The notes under the pieces were generated by a model. That model was not told the DNA's origin. It did no database searches and was given only the letters and a program-made list of their open reading frames with translations. Of a DNA stretch of 57,742 nt, positions 42,705 to 52,106 are shown one piece after another. This DNA comes from UBA7359 sp964523895 (GTDB taxonomy: Bacteria; Pseudomonadota; Gammaproteobacteria; Eutrophobiales; Eutrophobiaceae), in the NCBI GenBank assembly GCA_964523895.1, contig CAZGBJ010000016.1:1-57742 (forward strand), read 5' to 3'. Made by a program: the position numbers and the translations under genes. Each line of letters opens with the position of its first letter. Within the stretch, counting starts at the first letter, position 1.

Positions 42705-44798
42705 ATGGCGACGCAAGGAACAGTACCACTAAATTTTTCTGACTGGGGTCGGATTAGTATGGGTGCGCCATTAATGTTAATGGCAATTTTGGCAATGATG
42801 GTTATTCCTTTGCCACCTTTTCTATTAGATATCTTTTTTACATTTAATATTGCTTTGTCTTTGGTTGTTTTATTGGCTGTTATCTACAGTCAAAGACCAT
42901 TGGATTTTGCAGTTTTTCCAACAGTAATATTAATTGCAACCTTGTTACGTCTTAGTTTGAACGTAGCATCAACACGGATTGTTTTACTAGATGGACATAC
43001 TGGACCTGATGCTGCTGGTAAAGTCATAGAATCGTTTGGTGATTTTGTAGTCGGTGGTAATTACACCGTTGGCTTTGTTGTTTTTACCATTTTGGTAGTG
43101 ATTAACTTTGTCGTTGTAACGAAAGGTGCTGGACGTATATCAGAAGTAACAGCGCGTTTTACCTTAGATGCAATGCCAGGTAAACAAATGGCAATTGATG
43201 CTGATTTGAATTCGGGTTTAATCAATCAGGATGAAGCAAAACTAAGACGATCTGAAGTTTCACAAGAAGCCGATTTTTATGGCGCTATGGACGGAGCCAG
43301 TAAATTTGTTCGGGGTGATGCGATTGCCGGTATTTTGATTTTGTTTATCAATATTCTTGGTGGTTTAGCTATCGGGATTCTGCAACATGATCTGGCTATG
43401 GCTGATGCGGCACGTATTTATACCTTATTAACGATTGGTGATGGTCTTGTTGCCCAGATTCCATCGCTATTCTTGTCTACTGCCGCTGCCATTATTGTGA
43501 CGCGTGTTTCCTCAGCATCGGATATGGGGCAACAAATATTCTTTCAATTATTTCAAAGCCCTAAAACTTTATATATCACCGCGGCTATTCTTGGATTGAT
43601 TGGCATTATTCCCGGCATGCCGAATATTGTTTTTCTTTTATTTGCTGGCATCACAGCCGGGTTTGCATACTGGATGGGAGAAAATAGAAATAGTATTGAA
43701 GAAGAGCAAGAACCTGTAGAACCTGAAGCTGTTTTGGAACCAGTGGATGCCGAACGTGAACTTGGATGGGATGATGTAGAAAGTATCGATCAAATAGGAT
43801 TAGAAGTAGGTTACCGATTAATTCCAATGGTCGATCGAAAGCAGGGTGGGCAATTGTTATCCAGAGTTAAGGGTGTCAGAAAAAAGTTGACCCAGGAATT
43901 AGGTTTTTTATTACCGGCAGTACATATTCGTGACAATCTGGATCTGGAGCCAAATAGTTATCGCATTGTTATCAAGGATGCCACGATTGCCAAAGCATCA
44001 GTTCAAGTTGATTCAGAATTAGCTATTAATCCGGGTCAGGTTTTTGGCGAATTACCTGGTAATACGGCAACGGATCCTGTGTTTGGTCTTGAGGCTGTCT
44101 GGATAGAGCCGTCACAACGTGATCAGGCACAAACCTATGGTTATACCGTTGTTGATCCGAGCACAGTGGTGGCAACGCATATGAGTCAGATTTTACAGGA
44201 ACACGCGCACGAACTATTAGGTTACAAGGAAGTGCAATCTTTGATTGAACGTTATAGTGAGCATTCACCTAAAGTTATCGATGACATTATTCCCAATATT
44301 ATCCCCATTAGTATCGTACTAAAGGTAATGCAAAATCTGCTACGTGAGAATATTCCAATACGAGATATCCGTACGATTATTGAGAGCATAATTGAACAAT
44401 CTCGCAATACACAATCTGCCGACGTACTAACAGCCGCAGTACGCATTGCTCTTGGCCGACTCATTGTCGAACGAATCAGCAGTGACGGTGAAGAATTACC
44501 CGTTATTACATTAGATATGGCACTGGAACAGTTATTGCAGCAGACATTACAAGCAATGTCAGAAGGAACCGGTGCCATCGAACCCGGACTGGCTCAAAGA
44601 CTAATTAGCTCATTGCGCGATGCCTGTGAAAAACAGGAATTAGCGGGCCAAGCTTCAGTATTACTGGTGGCTGACAATTTGAGAGAGTTACTTGTTCGGT
44701 TAGTTAGATTCAGCATACCAAGGTTGCATATTCTGGCTTTTAGCGAGGTCCCGGAAAACAGGGAAATAAGGATAATAAGTTCGGTCGGTTCAACATAA
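42705..44798 (+). CDS. flhA: Flagellar export protein FlhA
   Basis: A 697-residue protein of normal length. Eight membrane helices are in the first 330 residues. The FHIPEP-family block is VFPTVILIATLLRLSLNVAS, then TRIVLLDGHTG, and FTLDAMPGKQMAIDADLNSG. The cytoplasmic nonamer domain covers about 360-697 (VRKKLTQELGFLLPAVHIRD, QNLLRENIPIRDIRTIIE). It starts at ATG after ATCCAAATAGTT, with no strong ribosome site. flhF follows. Confidence 0.96.
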   Translation: MATQGTVPLNFSDWGRISMGAPLMLMAILAMMVIPLPPFLLDIFFTFNIALSLVVLLAVIYSQRPLDFAVFPTVILIATLLRLSLNVASTRIVLLDGHTGPDAAGKVIESFGDFVVGGNYTVGFVVFTILVVINFVVVTKGAGRISEVTARFTLDAMPGKQMAIDADLNSGLINQDEAKLRRSEVSQEADFYGAMDGASKFVRGDAIAGILILFINILGGLAIGILQHDLAMADAARIYTLLTIGDGLVAQIPSLFLSTAAAIIVTRVSSASDMGQQIFFQLFQSPKTLYITAAILGLIGIIPGMPNIVFLLFAGITAGFAYWMGENRNSIEEEQEPVEPEAVLEPVDAERELGWDDVESIDQIGLEVGYRLIPMVDRKQGGQLLSRVKGVRKKLTQELGFLLPAVHIRDNLDLEPNSYRIVIKDATIAKASVQVDSELAINPGQVFGELPGNTATDPVFGLEAVWIEPSQRDQAQTYGYTVVDPSTVVATHMSQILQEHAHELLGYKEVQSLIERYSEHSPKVIDDIIPNIIPISIVLKVMQNLLRENIPIRDIRTIIESIIEQSRNTQSADVLTAAVRIALGRLIVERISSDGEELPVITLDMALEQLLQQTLQAMSEGTGAIEPGLAQRLISSLRDACEKQELAGQASVLLVADNLRELLVRLVRFSIPRLHILAFSEVPENREIRIISSVGST

Positions 44799-44851
44799 AC
44801 AAATTGTTTGACGATAAAAAACGGTTATTTAGATTGAGACTAAAAACGACG

Positions 44852-46087
44852 ATGAAAATTAAAAAATACTTTGCTTCAGATATGCGCCAGGCACTGGAAA
44901 TGGCACGCGACGAATACGGATCTGATGTCGTTATACTTTCTAATCGGAAGGTTTCGGGTGGTGTTGAATTAATCGCTGCCGAGGATTACGACGAAGAAAT
45001 TTATAACAAGAGTACACAAACCAGACAGCCTGTTGCACAAATAAAGCAAGGTCAAGAGATAGCAGATGCAATTAAAGTAGAACACACGCCCGGATCAGGA
45101 ACATCTTCGGCGCATGATGCTGTATCCGATATCTGGACACGTGATTCAACCATGGATCAGATGCGTGATGAGCTAAAATCACTCAGATCAATGTTGGAAC
45201 AACAAATGTCGGGATTGGCCTGGGGTGCCATTGGCAGACAACATCCGCTATGGGCAAATTTAATCCGGCAATTGGTCAATCTTGATTTGACACCCAAGTT
45301 GGCTCGTCAATTTGTTGAAGAAATCCCTGAAGATTATCAGTTTGATCAGGCTTGGCGTACGGTGCTGGCATTACTGACTTACCGGGTTCCTCAGTTCCAC
45401 GACAATATATTGACAGCGGGCAATACCGTTGTTTTCTTTGGTCCTTCTGGTTCAGGTAAAACCACGACCATAGCCAAAATGGCAACACGTTATGCACTTG
45501 AATATGGCACGCAGAATATTATGTTGGCAACAACTGATATTTATCGCGTCGGTGCACGCGAACAACTAAGAAGTTACGCAAGAATTTTGGGTATTCCTAT
45601 CCGAACGATTAATAACAAAGAAGATTATCTCGGTCTATTCGATGGTGCTATTAATGAAAAATTAATATTGGTTGATACGGCCGGTTTAAGCATTAAAGAT
45701 TCGAAACATCAGGAGCAACTTGGCTTACTAAAATCAGCGGCTCAGAAAACAATGAATTGTTTAGTTTTGCCAACAACAGAACATTACAACGGTTTATCCA
45801 AACTTATAGATAGCTATCAAAAATTTGACCCCGACTTTTGTATCCCAACAAAACTTGATGAAGCGATATCCTTAGGTGGACTTTTATCTGTTGCAATCGA
45901 AAAATCATTACCGATTGCTTCTATTTGTGATGGACAGAAGGTTCCCGAAGACATGCATGAGATGAAACCTTATGAACTTGTTTCAAGAGTAGTTAGTCGA
46001 GCACATCAGAATCAAATTAAACTTGAGGAGGAAAATCTGGAACAATCTGTAGGGCATTATGAATTTGAAAATGGATTTAAACACTAG
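44852..46087 (+). CDS. flhF: Flagellar placement GTPase FlhF
   Basis: About 411 residues from MKIKKYFASDMRQALEMARD; an earlier TTG at 44804 would add 16 unlike residues. The N-terminal B domain is followed by the SRP-type NG domain. It has FFGPSGSGKTTTIAKMA (G1), DIYRVGAREQL, LVDTAGLS and TKLDEA. FlhF fixes the polar site and number of flagella and recruits FliF. The gene order flhA-flhF-fleN-fliA is the polar-flagellate standard. Confidence 0.95.
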   Translation: MKIKKYFASDMRQALEMARDEYGSDVVILSNRKVSGGVELIAAEDYDEEIYNKSTQTRQPVAQIKQGQEIADAIKVEHTPGSGTSSAHDAVSDIWTRDSTMDQMRDELKSLRSMLEQQMSGLAWGAIGRQHPLWANLIRQLVNLDLTPKLARQFVEEIPEDYQFDQAWRTVLALLTYRVPQFHDNILTAGNTVVFFGPSGSGKTTTIAKMATRYALEYGTQNIMLATTDIYRVGAREQLRSYARILGIPIRTINNKEDYLGLFDGAINEKLILVDTAGLSIKDSKHQEQLGLLKSAAQKTMNCLVLPTTEHYNGLSKLIDSYQKFDPDFCIPTKLDEAISLGGLLSVAIEKSLPIASICDGQKVPEDMHEMKPYELVSRVVSRAHQNQIKLEEENLEQSVGHYEFENGFKH

Positions 46088-46946
46088 GTCAATGGACATG
46101 CATTCCAATAATGAACACATGACACGAGTAATCGCTGTTACCAGCGGCAAAGGCGGGGTTGGTAAAACAAATATTTCTATCAATCTGGCTCTGGCTCTGG
46201 CTGATAGAGACAAATCAGTCACTTTGATGGACGCTGATCTAGGGCTGGCAAATATTGACGTTTTGCTAAATTTAAAACCCTTGCGAAACCTTTCGCATGT
46301 CATTGAGGGCGATTGCGAATTAAAGGATATCTTGATTGATGGGCCAGGCAATATTCGCATTATTCCAGCTTCCTCAGGTATCAAGATGATGAATCAATTA
46401 ACACCGGCACAGAATACCGGCTTAATCCACGCATTTGACGAGTTGAGCGATAGTACAGATTTCCTGATTGTCGATACATCGGGTGGATTATCTGACAGCG
46501 TTGTCCGTTTCTGTAGCGCAGCCCAGGAAATTTTAGTGGTTGTTTGTAATGACCCTGCTTCGATAGCCGATTCGTATGCTTTGATAAAAACAATGCATCG
46601 TGATTATAAAATTCAACGTTTCCAGATTGTGGTAAATAAAGTACAAACTGAGGCTGAAGGCTGCGATTTATTTGAAAGATTACGCGCTGTTAGTGAGCAA
46701 TTTCTCGATGTTGTACTCAATTTGAGGGTGATTATTCCGCAAGATGACAATATTTTGCGTGCGGTACGCCAGCGTCGCGCCTTTTATTTGTCATATCCTG
46801 ATTCAAAAGCAATAAAACCATTCAAGAAATTGGCAGCAGCTGTCGATAACCCGAATAGGACTGCAAGAGCAAGTGGCCGATTGACGTTTTTTGCCGAGCA
46901 AATGATCGGATCACAGAATTCAATGCCATCCAGGGCGATGTCATGA
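46059..46946 (+). CDS. fleN: Flagellar number regulator FleN/FlhG (MinD-like ATPase)
   Basis: A 295-residue MinD/ParA-type ATPase. Walker A is GKGGVGKT at 30-37 with LMDADLGLANIDVLLNL after it. FLIVDTSGGLSDSVVRFCS is the second nucleotide segment. VRQRRAFYLSYPDSKAIKPF is the C-terminal region. It overlaps flhF by 29 bases; the ATG at 46092 after AGGTCA is an alternative. FleN restrains FleQ and FlhF to keep flagellar number low. Confidence 0.95.
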   Translation: MNLKMDLNTRSMDMHSNNEHMTRVIAVTSGKGGVGKTNISINLALALADRDKSVTLMDADLGLANIDVLLNLKPLRNLSHVIEGDCELKDILIDGPGNIRIIPASSGIKMMNQLTPAQNTGLIHAFDELSDSTDFLIVDTSGGLSDSVVRFCSAAQEILVVVCNDPASIADSYALIKTMHRDYKIQRFQIVVNKVQTEAEGCDLFERLRAVSEQFLDVVLNLRVIIPQDDNILRAVRQRRAFYLSYPDSKAIKPFKKLAAAVDNPNRTARASGRLTFFAEQMIGSQNSMPSRAMS

Positions 46947-47686
46947 ATAACGGATTGGCAGTCTACGCAGACACGGCCGGTGTTAGTGCGAGAACGCAAG
47001 ATGAATTAGTCGAAGTACATGCTTCATTGGTCAAACGCATTGCTTATCATTTGATTAGCAGATTGCCATCATGTGTACAGGTGGATGATTTAATACAGGC
47101 AGGAATGATTGGATTGTTGGAAGCTGGGCGAAATTATGATGCGACACAAGGTGCAAGTTTTGAAACTTATGCCGGTATACGTATTCGAGGCTCGATGCTG
47201 GATGAAATAAGGAAAGGTGACTGGACGCCAAGATCACTGCACAGAAAAGTCAGGGAGATATCCCAGGCAATGCGACAGATTGAATATGAGCAAGGTCGAG
47301 ATGCACGAGATAATGAGGTAGCTGAAAGACTGGATATGACATTACAGGAATATCATAGTGTGTTACAGGATGCGAGTAGCCACCAAATAGTGAGCTTTGA
47401 AGATATTCCAGCTAAAGATGCGTCAATTGTAGATGGTTTAAGTGCCAAAATAACGGGGCCATTGGAAAATCTACAAGAGGAAAATTTGAAAGAGGCACTT
47501 GCTAAAGTGATCTCCAGTTTACCGGAAAGAGAACGTTTGGTGATGTCGCTTTATTATGATGAAGAACTGAATTTAAGAGAAACAGGAGAAGTGTTGGGTG
47601 TTAGTGAATCACGAGTTTGTCAAATTCATTCTCAGGCTCTGATTAGATTAAAAGCAAAGGCACAACGAATGTTTAGTGAAGAATAA
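46943..47686 (+). CDS. fliA: Flagellar sigma factor 28 (FliA)
   Basis: A 247-residue sigma factor. Region 2 has RLPSCVQVDDLIQAGMIGLL and FETYAGIRIRGSMLDEIRKG, then DWTPRS. Region 3 and 4 include REISQAMRQIEYEQGRDA and LVMSLYYDEELNLRETGEVL, SESRVCQIHSQALIRLK. It recognises the sites at flgM, cheV and fliC, and it is held by FlgM. It overlaps fleN by ATGA. Confidence 0.96.
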   Translation: MNNGLAVYADTAGVSARTQDELVEVHASLVKRIAYHLISRLPSCVQVDDLIQAGMIGLLEAGRNYDATQGASFETYAGIRIRGSMLDEIRKGDWTPRSLHRKVREISQAMRQIEYEQGRDARDNEVAERLDMTLQEYHSVLQDASSHQIVSFEDIPAKDASIVDGLSAKITGPLENLQEENLKEALAKVISSLPERERLVMSLYYDEELNLRETGEVLGVSESRVCQIHSQALIRLKAKAQRMFSEE

Positions 47687-47756
47687 GTGAAGAGTTATTT
47701 TGACAATATTGAAACTTGATAGAAAAAATGGAATTTGAAAATGATGGAGGTCAGCT

Positions 47757-48146
47757 GTGGATAAAGATATGAAGATACTGATAGTAGATGATTTTTCTAC
47801 TATGAGACGAATCATAAAAAATCTCTTACGTGATTTGGGATTTACTAATACCAGTGAAGCCGATGATGGTTTGACAGCACTTCCCATGTTGCAGGGAGGT
47901 AAATATGATTTTCTCGTGACTGACTGGAACATGCCCGGTATGCAAGGCATTGATTTATTGAAGGCCGTTCGTGCCGATGCTGAGCTTGCATCACTTCCCG
48001 TTTTAATGGTGACTGCTGAATCAAAGAAAGATCAAATTGTTGAAGCAGCGCAAGCGGGTGTAAATGGTTATGTGGTCAAGCCTTTCACGGCAGTGACGTT
48101 AAAGGAGAAGATAGACAAAATATTTGAACGTATTGAAGCCGCTTAA
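47757..48146 (+). CDS. cheY: Chemotaxis response regulator CheY
   Basis: A 129-residue single-domain receiver, starting at GTG after GGAGGTCAGCT. The acid pocket is Asp11-Asp12, the phospho-acceptor is Asp56 (VTDWNMPGMQG). Thr86 and Lys108 (VKPF) complete the switch. CheY-P binds FliM to change rotation. It is one residue offset from the E. coli numbering. cheZ follows after 13 bases. Confidence 0.97.
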   Translation: MDKDMKILIVDDFSTMRRIIKNLLRDLGFTNTSEADDGLTALPMLQGGKYDFLVTDWNMPGMQGIDLLKAVRADAELASLPVLMVTAESKKDQIVEAAQAGVNGYVVKPFTAVTLKEKIDKIFERIEAA

Positions 48147-48159
48147 AAGGGGAATTTAA

Positions 48160-48900
48160 ATGAATACTGATGCAGCAGAAATACAACAACCCATTGATAT
48201 GCGACTTTCCTTGGCAAAGTCACTGGTGACGAGTCTCGAGCAGGGAAATACGACAGAAGTAGATCAATTGATTAATAATCTTTCGAATCAGCATGAATCA
48301 ATGTTGTTTCAAGAGGTGGGTAAATTAACTCGCCAGCTACATGACTCTATAACTCTTTTTGGCAATGATGAACGTTTCGCCGGTTTGACTGAAAATCGTA
48401 TACCCGATGCCAGAGAAAGACTAAGTTTTGTTATTGAAAAAACAGAAGAATCAGCGCATCGCACATTAAATGCGGTTGAAGAAGCGTTACCTATTGCTCA
48501 TGAACTGGAAGAAAACGGCAGTAAGATGCGTCAGGATTGGGAAAAGTTTACTCGCCGAGAAATGGATGCCGAAGAATTCAGGCAAATGAGTAAGCGCATA
48601 GCAACTTTTCTTGAGACAGTTGAAGAAGATGCTAAGCAATTAAACAAGGGACTTTCAGATGTAATGATGGCTCAGGATTTTCAGGATATAACCGGACAAA
48701 TTATTCGACAGGTTATTGAATTAGTACAAGAGTTGGAAGAAGGTTTGATTACGGTGATTAAAAATTCAGGTCAAGCAACAAAAGCTAATGAAGAAACTAA
48801 TATTGTTGCTGAAGGCCCACAAGTAAATCAGGAAGATAATCCTGATGTGGTTTCAAGCCAGGATGACGTTGATGATTTGCTATCGAGTCTTGGATTCTAA
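48160..48900 (+). CDS. cheZ: CheY-P phosphatase CheZ
   Basis: A 246-residue helical protein. Its catalytic segment is MMAQDFQDITGQIIRQVIEL, whose second Gln in the DFQDITGQ motif positions water. The C-terminal DDVDDLLSSLGF is the CheY-binding helix. The region between is acidic and flexible. It removes phosphate from CheY-P. AGGGGAA precedes the ATG. Confidence 0.95.
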   Translation: MNTDAAEIQQPIDMRLSLAKSLVTSLEQGNTTEVDQLINNLSNQHESMLFQEVGKLTRQLHDSITLFGNDERFAGLTENRIPDARERLSFVIEKTEESAHRTLNAVEEALPIAHELEENGSKMRQDWEKFTRREMDAEEFRQMSKRIATFLETVEEDAKQLNKGLSDVMMAQDFQDITGQIIRQVIELVQELEEGLITVIKNSGQATKANEETNIVAEGPQVNQEDNPDVVSSQDDVDDLLSSLGF

Positions 48901-48947
48901 ATCAGAATTCATAACGAGTAATATCATGGAATTTGGGAATTAGATTA

Positions 48948-51002
48948 ATGGCGATAGATTTAAATGATGAAATAATGCAGGATTTTCTTCTCGAAGCAGG
49001 AGAAATTCTTGAGTTATTAAATGAGCAGTTGGTAGAGCTGGAATCAAACTCTGATGATAGCGATTTGCTTAACGCCGTTTTCAGAAGTTTCCATACAATA
49101 AAAGGTGGCGCAGGATTTCTTGCCATTAATCCGTTGATTGATATTTGTCATATCGCTGAAAATGTATTTGATTTGTTACGCCAGGGAGAACGTTCAGTAG
49201 ATGCAGATTTAATGGATGTGGTTCTTGAAGTNNNNNNNNNNNNNNNNNNNNNNNNNNNNNNNNNNNNNNNNNNNNNNNNNNNNNNNNNNNNNNNNNNNNN
49301 NNNNNNNNNNNNNNNNNNNNNNNNNNNNNNNTCTGTTCAGTCAGAACCTGAGTCTGCGCTGGAAGATAAAAATGAAGCAGAAACGACACAAGCAGAAGTA
49401 ATTGCTAATAATGATGGAGCAGACTCTAAAAATGATATTGTTGAAGAAGTTCAAACATCAGCTAGTCCTGCTGATGAAATAACAGACGATGAATTTGAAA
49501 ATTTATTAGATCAGTTACACGGTAAAGGAGCACATGGAGGTGTTCCTGAAGCAGTGTCTGATAATGACGCGGATGATAAATCAAAAGAACCTGAATCTGT
49601 AGCCTCTACTTCAGCCGATGAAATAACAGACGATGAATTTGAAAACTTATTAGATCAGTTACACGGTAAAGGAACACATGGAGGTGTTCCTGAAGCAGAA
49701 TCTAATAGTGACGCTGGCGCTGAATCAAAGCAAGAAACTGTAGCAGCAGATCAAAAAGAAAAACAAAAACAAAAAGTAGAGCCGGTTCAGGCTACAAAAC
49801 CAGTCGTTGCTGCCAAACAAGCACCTAAAGCAGAAACGACAGTACGAGTTGAAACAAGTACGCTTGATAAGATTATGAACATGGTCGGTGAACTTGTTCT
49901 TGTTCGCAATCGTCTGGTCACGCTTGAATCTGAAATTGGTCATGATCAGATGAGTAAAACAGTCAATAACCTGGATGTGGTGACTGCTGATTTACAAACA
50001 TCAGTCATGAAAACACGAATGCAACCAATCAAAAAAGTGTTTGGTCGTTTCCCCAGAGTCGTTCGTGATTTAGCACGCAGTTTAGAGAAAGATGTTGTGC
50101 TGGAAATGATTGGTGAAGATACCGATCTGGATAAAAATCTGGTTGAAGCTTTGGCCGATCCACTAGTTCATTTAGTTCGAAATTCAGTTGATCACGGTAT
50201 TGAAATGCCGGATGACCGTGAAGCTGCAGGTAAATCAAGACAGGGAACCGTCACTTTAGCGGCCAAACAAGAAGGCGAACATATATTGTTAACCATTGCT
50301 GATGATGGTGCAGGTATTGATGCGGCTGGATTAAGCAAGAATGTTATTGATAAAGGTTTGATGGATGAGGACTCAATTTCGAGACTGAATGATAAAGAAA
50401 TTTACAATCTGATCTTTTTGCCTGGCTTCTCTATTAAAAAAGAAATTTCAGATATTTCTGGCCGTGGTGTTGGTATGGATGTGGTTAAAACACGGATTAA
50501 TCAATTGAATGGCATGATTGAAATTGATTCTATACCCGGTAAAGGTACAACAATGCTTATCAAGGTTCCGTTAACATTGGCAATTATGCCTACGTTAATG
50601 GTGAAGCTAGGTGAGCGAGAACAAACTTTTGCTTTGCCACTGGTCAATGTTAGTGAAATTCTTGAGATGGATATGGAGAGCATCAATATCGTCGATGGTA
50701 ACAAAGTAGTTATTGTCAGAGGAAAACCTGTTCCTTTGATTTATTTGAGTAACTGTCTAACGAATAGCGCAGGGAGTCACGAAGGCGGAATGGCACATGT
50801 TGTTATTGTCTCTGTTGGTACAAAGTATGTTGGTTTATTAGTCGATAAACTGGTTGGACGCGAAGAAGTTGTTATAAAACCATTAGGCGCATTATTACAT
50901 GGAACAACAGGACTGGCTGGCGCAACGATTACAGGAAATGGAAATATTGCCCTTATCATCGATTTACCCAGCCTTATTCAGTCTGGCGTGAGTGGTTTTT
51001 AG
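48948..51002 (+). CDS. cheA: Chemotaxis histidine kinase CheA, with an internal assembly gap
   Basis: It starts at ATG 48948 (MAIDLNDEIMQDF); a TTG at 48933 would add five residues. The HPt domain has His49 in FHTIKGGAGFLA. The N-run follows after about 94 residues. The linker has a duplicated unit (TDDEFENLLDQLHGKG) at 49470 and 49614. The dimerisation, ATPase (HLVRNSVDHGIEM, ITIADDGAGID-like, GRGVGMDVVKTRI) and CheW-like domains follow. It ends at LPSLIQSGVSGF. The visible protein is short because part lies in the gap. Confidence 0.95.
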   Translation: MAIDLNDEIMQDFLLEAGEILELLNEQLVELESNSDDSDLLNAVFRSFHTIKGGAGFLAINPLIDICHIAENVFDLLRQGERSVDADLMDVVLEXXXXXXXXXXXXXXXXXXXXXXXXXXXXXXXXXXSVQSEPESALEDKNEAETTQAEVIANNDGADSKNDIVEEVQTSASPADEITDDEFENLLDQLHGKGAHGGVPEAVSDNDADDKSKEPESVASTSADEITDDEFENLLDQLHGKGTHGGVPEAESNSDAGAESKQETVAADQKEKQKQKVEPVQATKPVVAAKQAPKAETTVRVETSTLDKIMNMVGELVLVRNRLVTLESEIGHDQMSKTVNNLDVVTADLQTSVMKTRMQPIKKVFGRFPRVVRDLARSLEKDVVLEMIGEDTDLDKNLVEALADPLVHLVRNSVDHGIEMPDDREAAGKSRQGTVTLAAKQEGEHILLTIADDGAGIDAAGLSKNVIDKGLMDEDSISRLNDKEIYNLIFLPGFSIKKEISDISGRGVGMDVVKTRINQLNGMIEIDSIPGKGTTMLIKVPLTLAIMPTLMVKLGEREQTFALPLVNVSEILEMDMESINIVDGNKVVIVRGKPVPLIYLSNCLTNSAGSHEGGMAHVVIVSVGTKYVGLLVDKLVGREEVVIKPLGALLHGTTGLAGATITGNGNIALIIDLPSLIQSGVSGF
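49232..49331. other. Assembly gap of 100 N inside cheA
   Basis: A run of exactly 100 N lies after the HPt domain. It sits near the repeated linker, a place where assemblers commonly break. Its real length is unknown. Confidence 0.95.
49470..49697 (+). repeat. Tandem duplication in the CheA linker
   Basis: Two 84-base copies (49470-49553 and 49614-49697) encode 28 residues each, nearly identical (ADEITDDEFENLLDQL then HGKG-HGGVPEA). They are 144 bases apart with a divergent spacer and differ at only about three or four bases. The unit is a CheA linker motif known in Pseudomonas-type CheA. Confidence 0.9.
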
Positions 51003-51071
51003 GATTAAGGAAAATGAAACGGACGTTAACCCATTTAAGTTATAGATGGATATGGATGAGGGTGATTTATT

Positions 51072-52100
51072 ATGGTTAAAGTGCTGGTTGTTGATGACTC
51101 AAGTTTTTTTCGTCGTCGTATCACTGATTTTCTGTCTTCTGACCCAAACATTGAAGTTATCGCTCAGGCGGTTGATGGACTGGATGCAGTTGAAAAAGTA
51201 AACCAATTAGATCCTGATGTCATTACTATGGATATTGAGATGCCGCGGCTTGATGGTATCAGTGCAGTAAAAAAAATTCGTGAAACAAAATCGACACCTA
51301 TCTTAATGTTTTCTACATTAACTCATGATGGTGCAAAGGCAACATTTTCAGCGCTGGATGCTGGAGCATCTGATTTCTTACCAAAGAAATTTGAAGATAT
51401 TGCAACTGAAAAATCAGACGTAATTAAAACACTGTGTGAACGAGTTAAATCATTAGTAAGAAAAAAAACAGATGTTGGCGTAGCAAAAATAAAAATACCT
51501 CCATCATTAAGTCGCACATCAGTGGCGAGTTCAAAAGGATATCAACTTGCTGTTATTGGCGCATCGACAGGTGGGCCAGTTGCAGTTGAAAAAGTATTGA
51601 AAACCTTGCCTGCCAATTATTCACTTCCAATTTTATTGATTCAACATATGCCCGCCAGTTTTACTGGTGCATTTGCTGAGCGTCTGGATAAAATTTGTGC
51701 AATCAGTGTGAAAGAGGCAGAAGAGGGTGATCAATTGCAAGCGGGTACGGCTTATATCGCACCAGGTGGTAGACAAATGTGTTTAAAAAAGAATGGTCGT
51801 GGCAGCATAATAAGTATTGAAGATGAACCTGTTTCAACAACATATAAACCAAGTGTTGATATTACCTTTAATTCAATTGCTAACGCTTATCGTGGCAGGG
51901 TATTGGCTATCGTACTAACAGGAATGGGAAGTGATGGCTGTAATGGCGCAAAAATGTTACGAGAAAAAGGAGCTACAGTTTGGGCACAGGACGAGGCATC
52001 ATGTGTTGTTTATGGTATGCCGATGGCAGTAGTAAAAGAAAATCTGGCAGACAAAGTAATGTCTGTTGACGAGATAGGAATGTCTCTTGCGCGACATTAA
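51072..52100 (+). CDS. cheB: Chemoreceptor methylesterase CheB
   Basis: A 342-residue protein. The receiver domain has VLVVDDSSFFRRR and the phospho-acceptor Asp54 in TMDIEMPRLDGI. The esterase domain has the serine motif VIGASTGGPVAVEKV, the histidine in LIQHMPASFTGAFAERLD and the aspartate in LTGMGSDGCNGAKML. It removes methyl groups placed by CheR (9908). GAGGGTGATT precedes the ATG. motC follows after six bases. Confidence 0.96.
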   Translation: MVKVLVVDDSSFFRRRITDFLSSDPNIEVIAQAVDGLDAVEKVNQLDPDVITMDIEMPRLDGISAVKKIRETKSTPILMFSTLTHDGAKATFSALDAGASDFLPKKFEDIATEKSDVIKTLCERVKSLVRKKTDVGVAKIKIPPSLSRTSVASSKGYQLAVIGASTGGPVAVEKVLKTLPANYSLPILLIQHMPASFTGAFAERLDKICAISVKEAEEGDQLQAGTAYIAPGGRQMCLKKNGRGSIISIEDEPVSTTYKPSVDITFNSIANAYRGRVLAIVLTGMGSDGCNGAKMLREKGATVWAQDEASCVVYGMPMAVVKENLADKVMSVDEIGMSLARH

Positions 52101-52106
52101 AATTGG

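Noticed and set aside
49470..49697. CRISPR-like array in cheA
   Set aside because: The repeat is coding, has only two copies and lies in the frame of the CheA linker.
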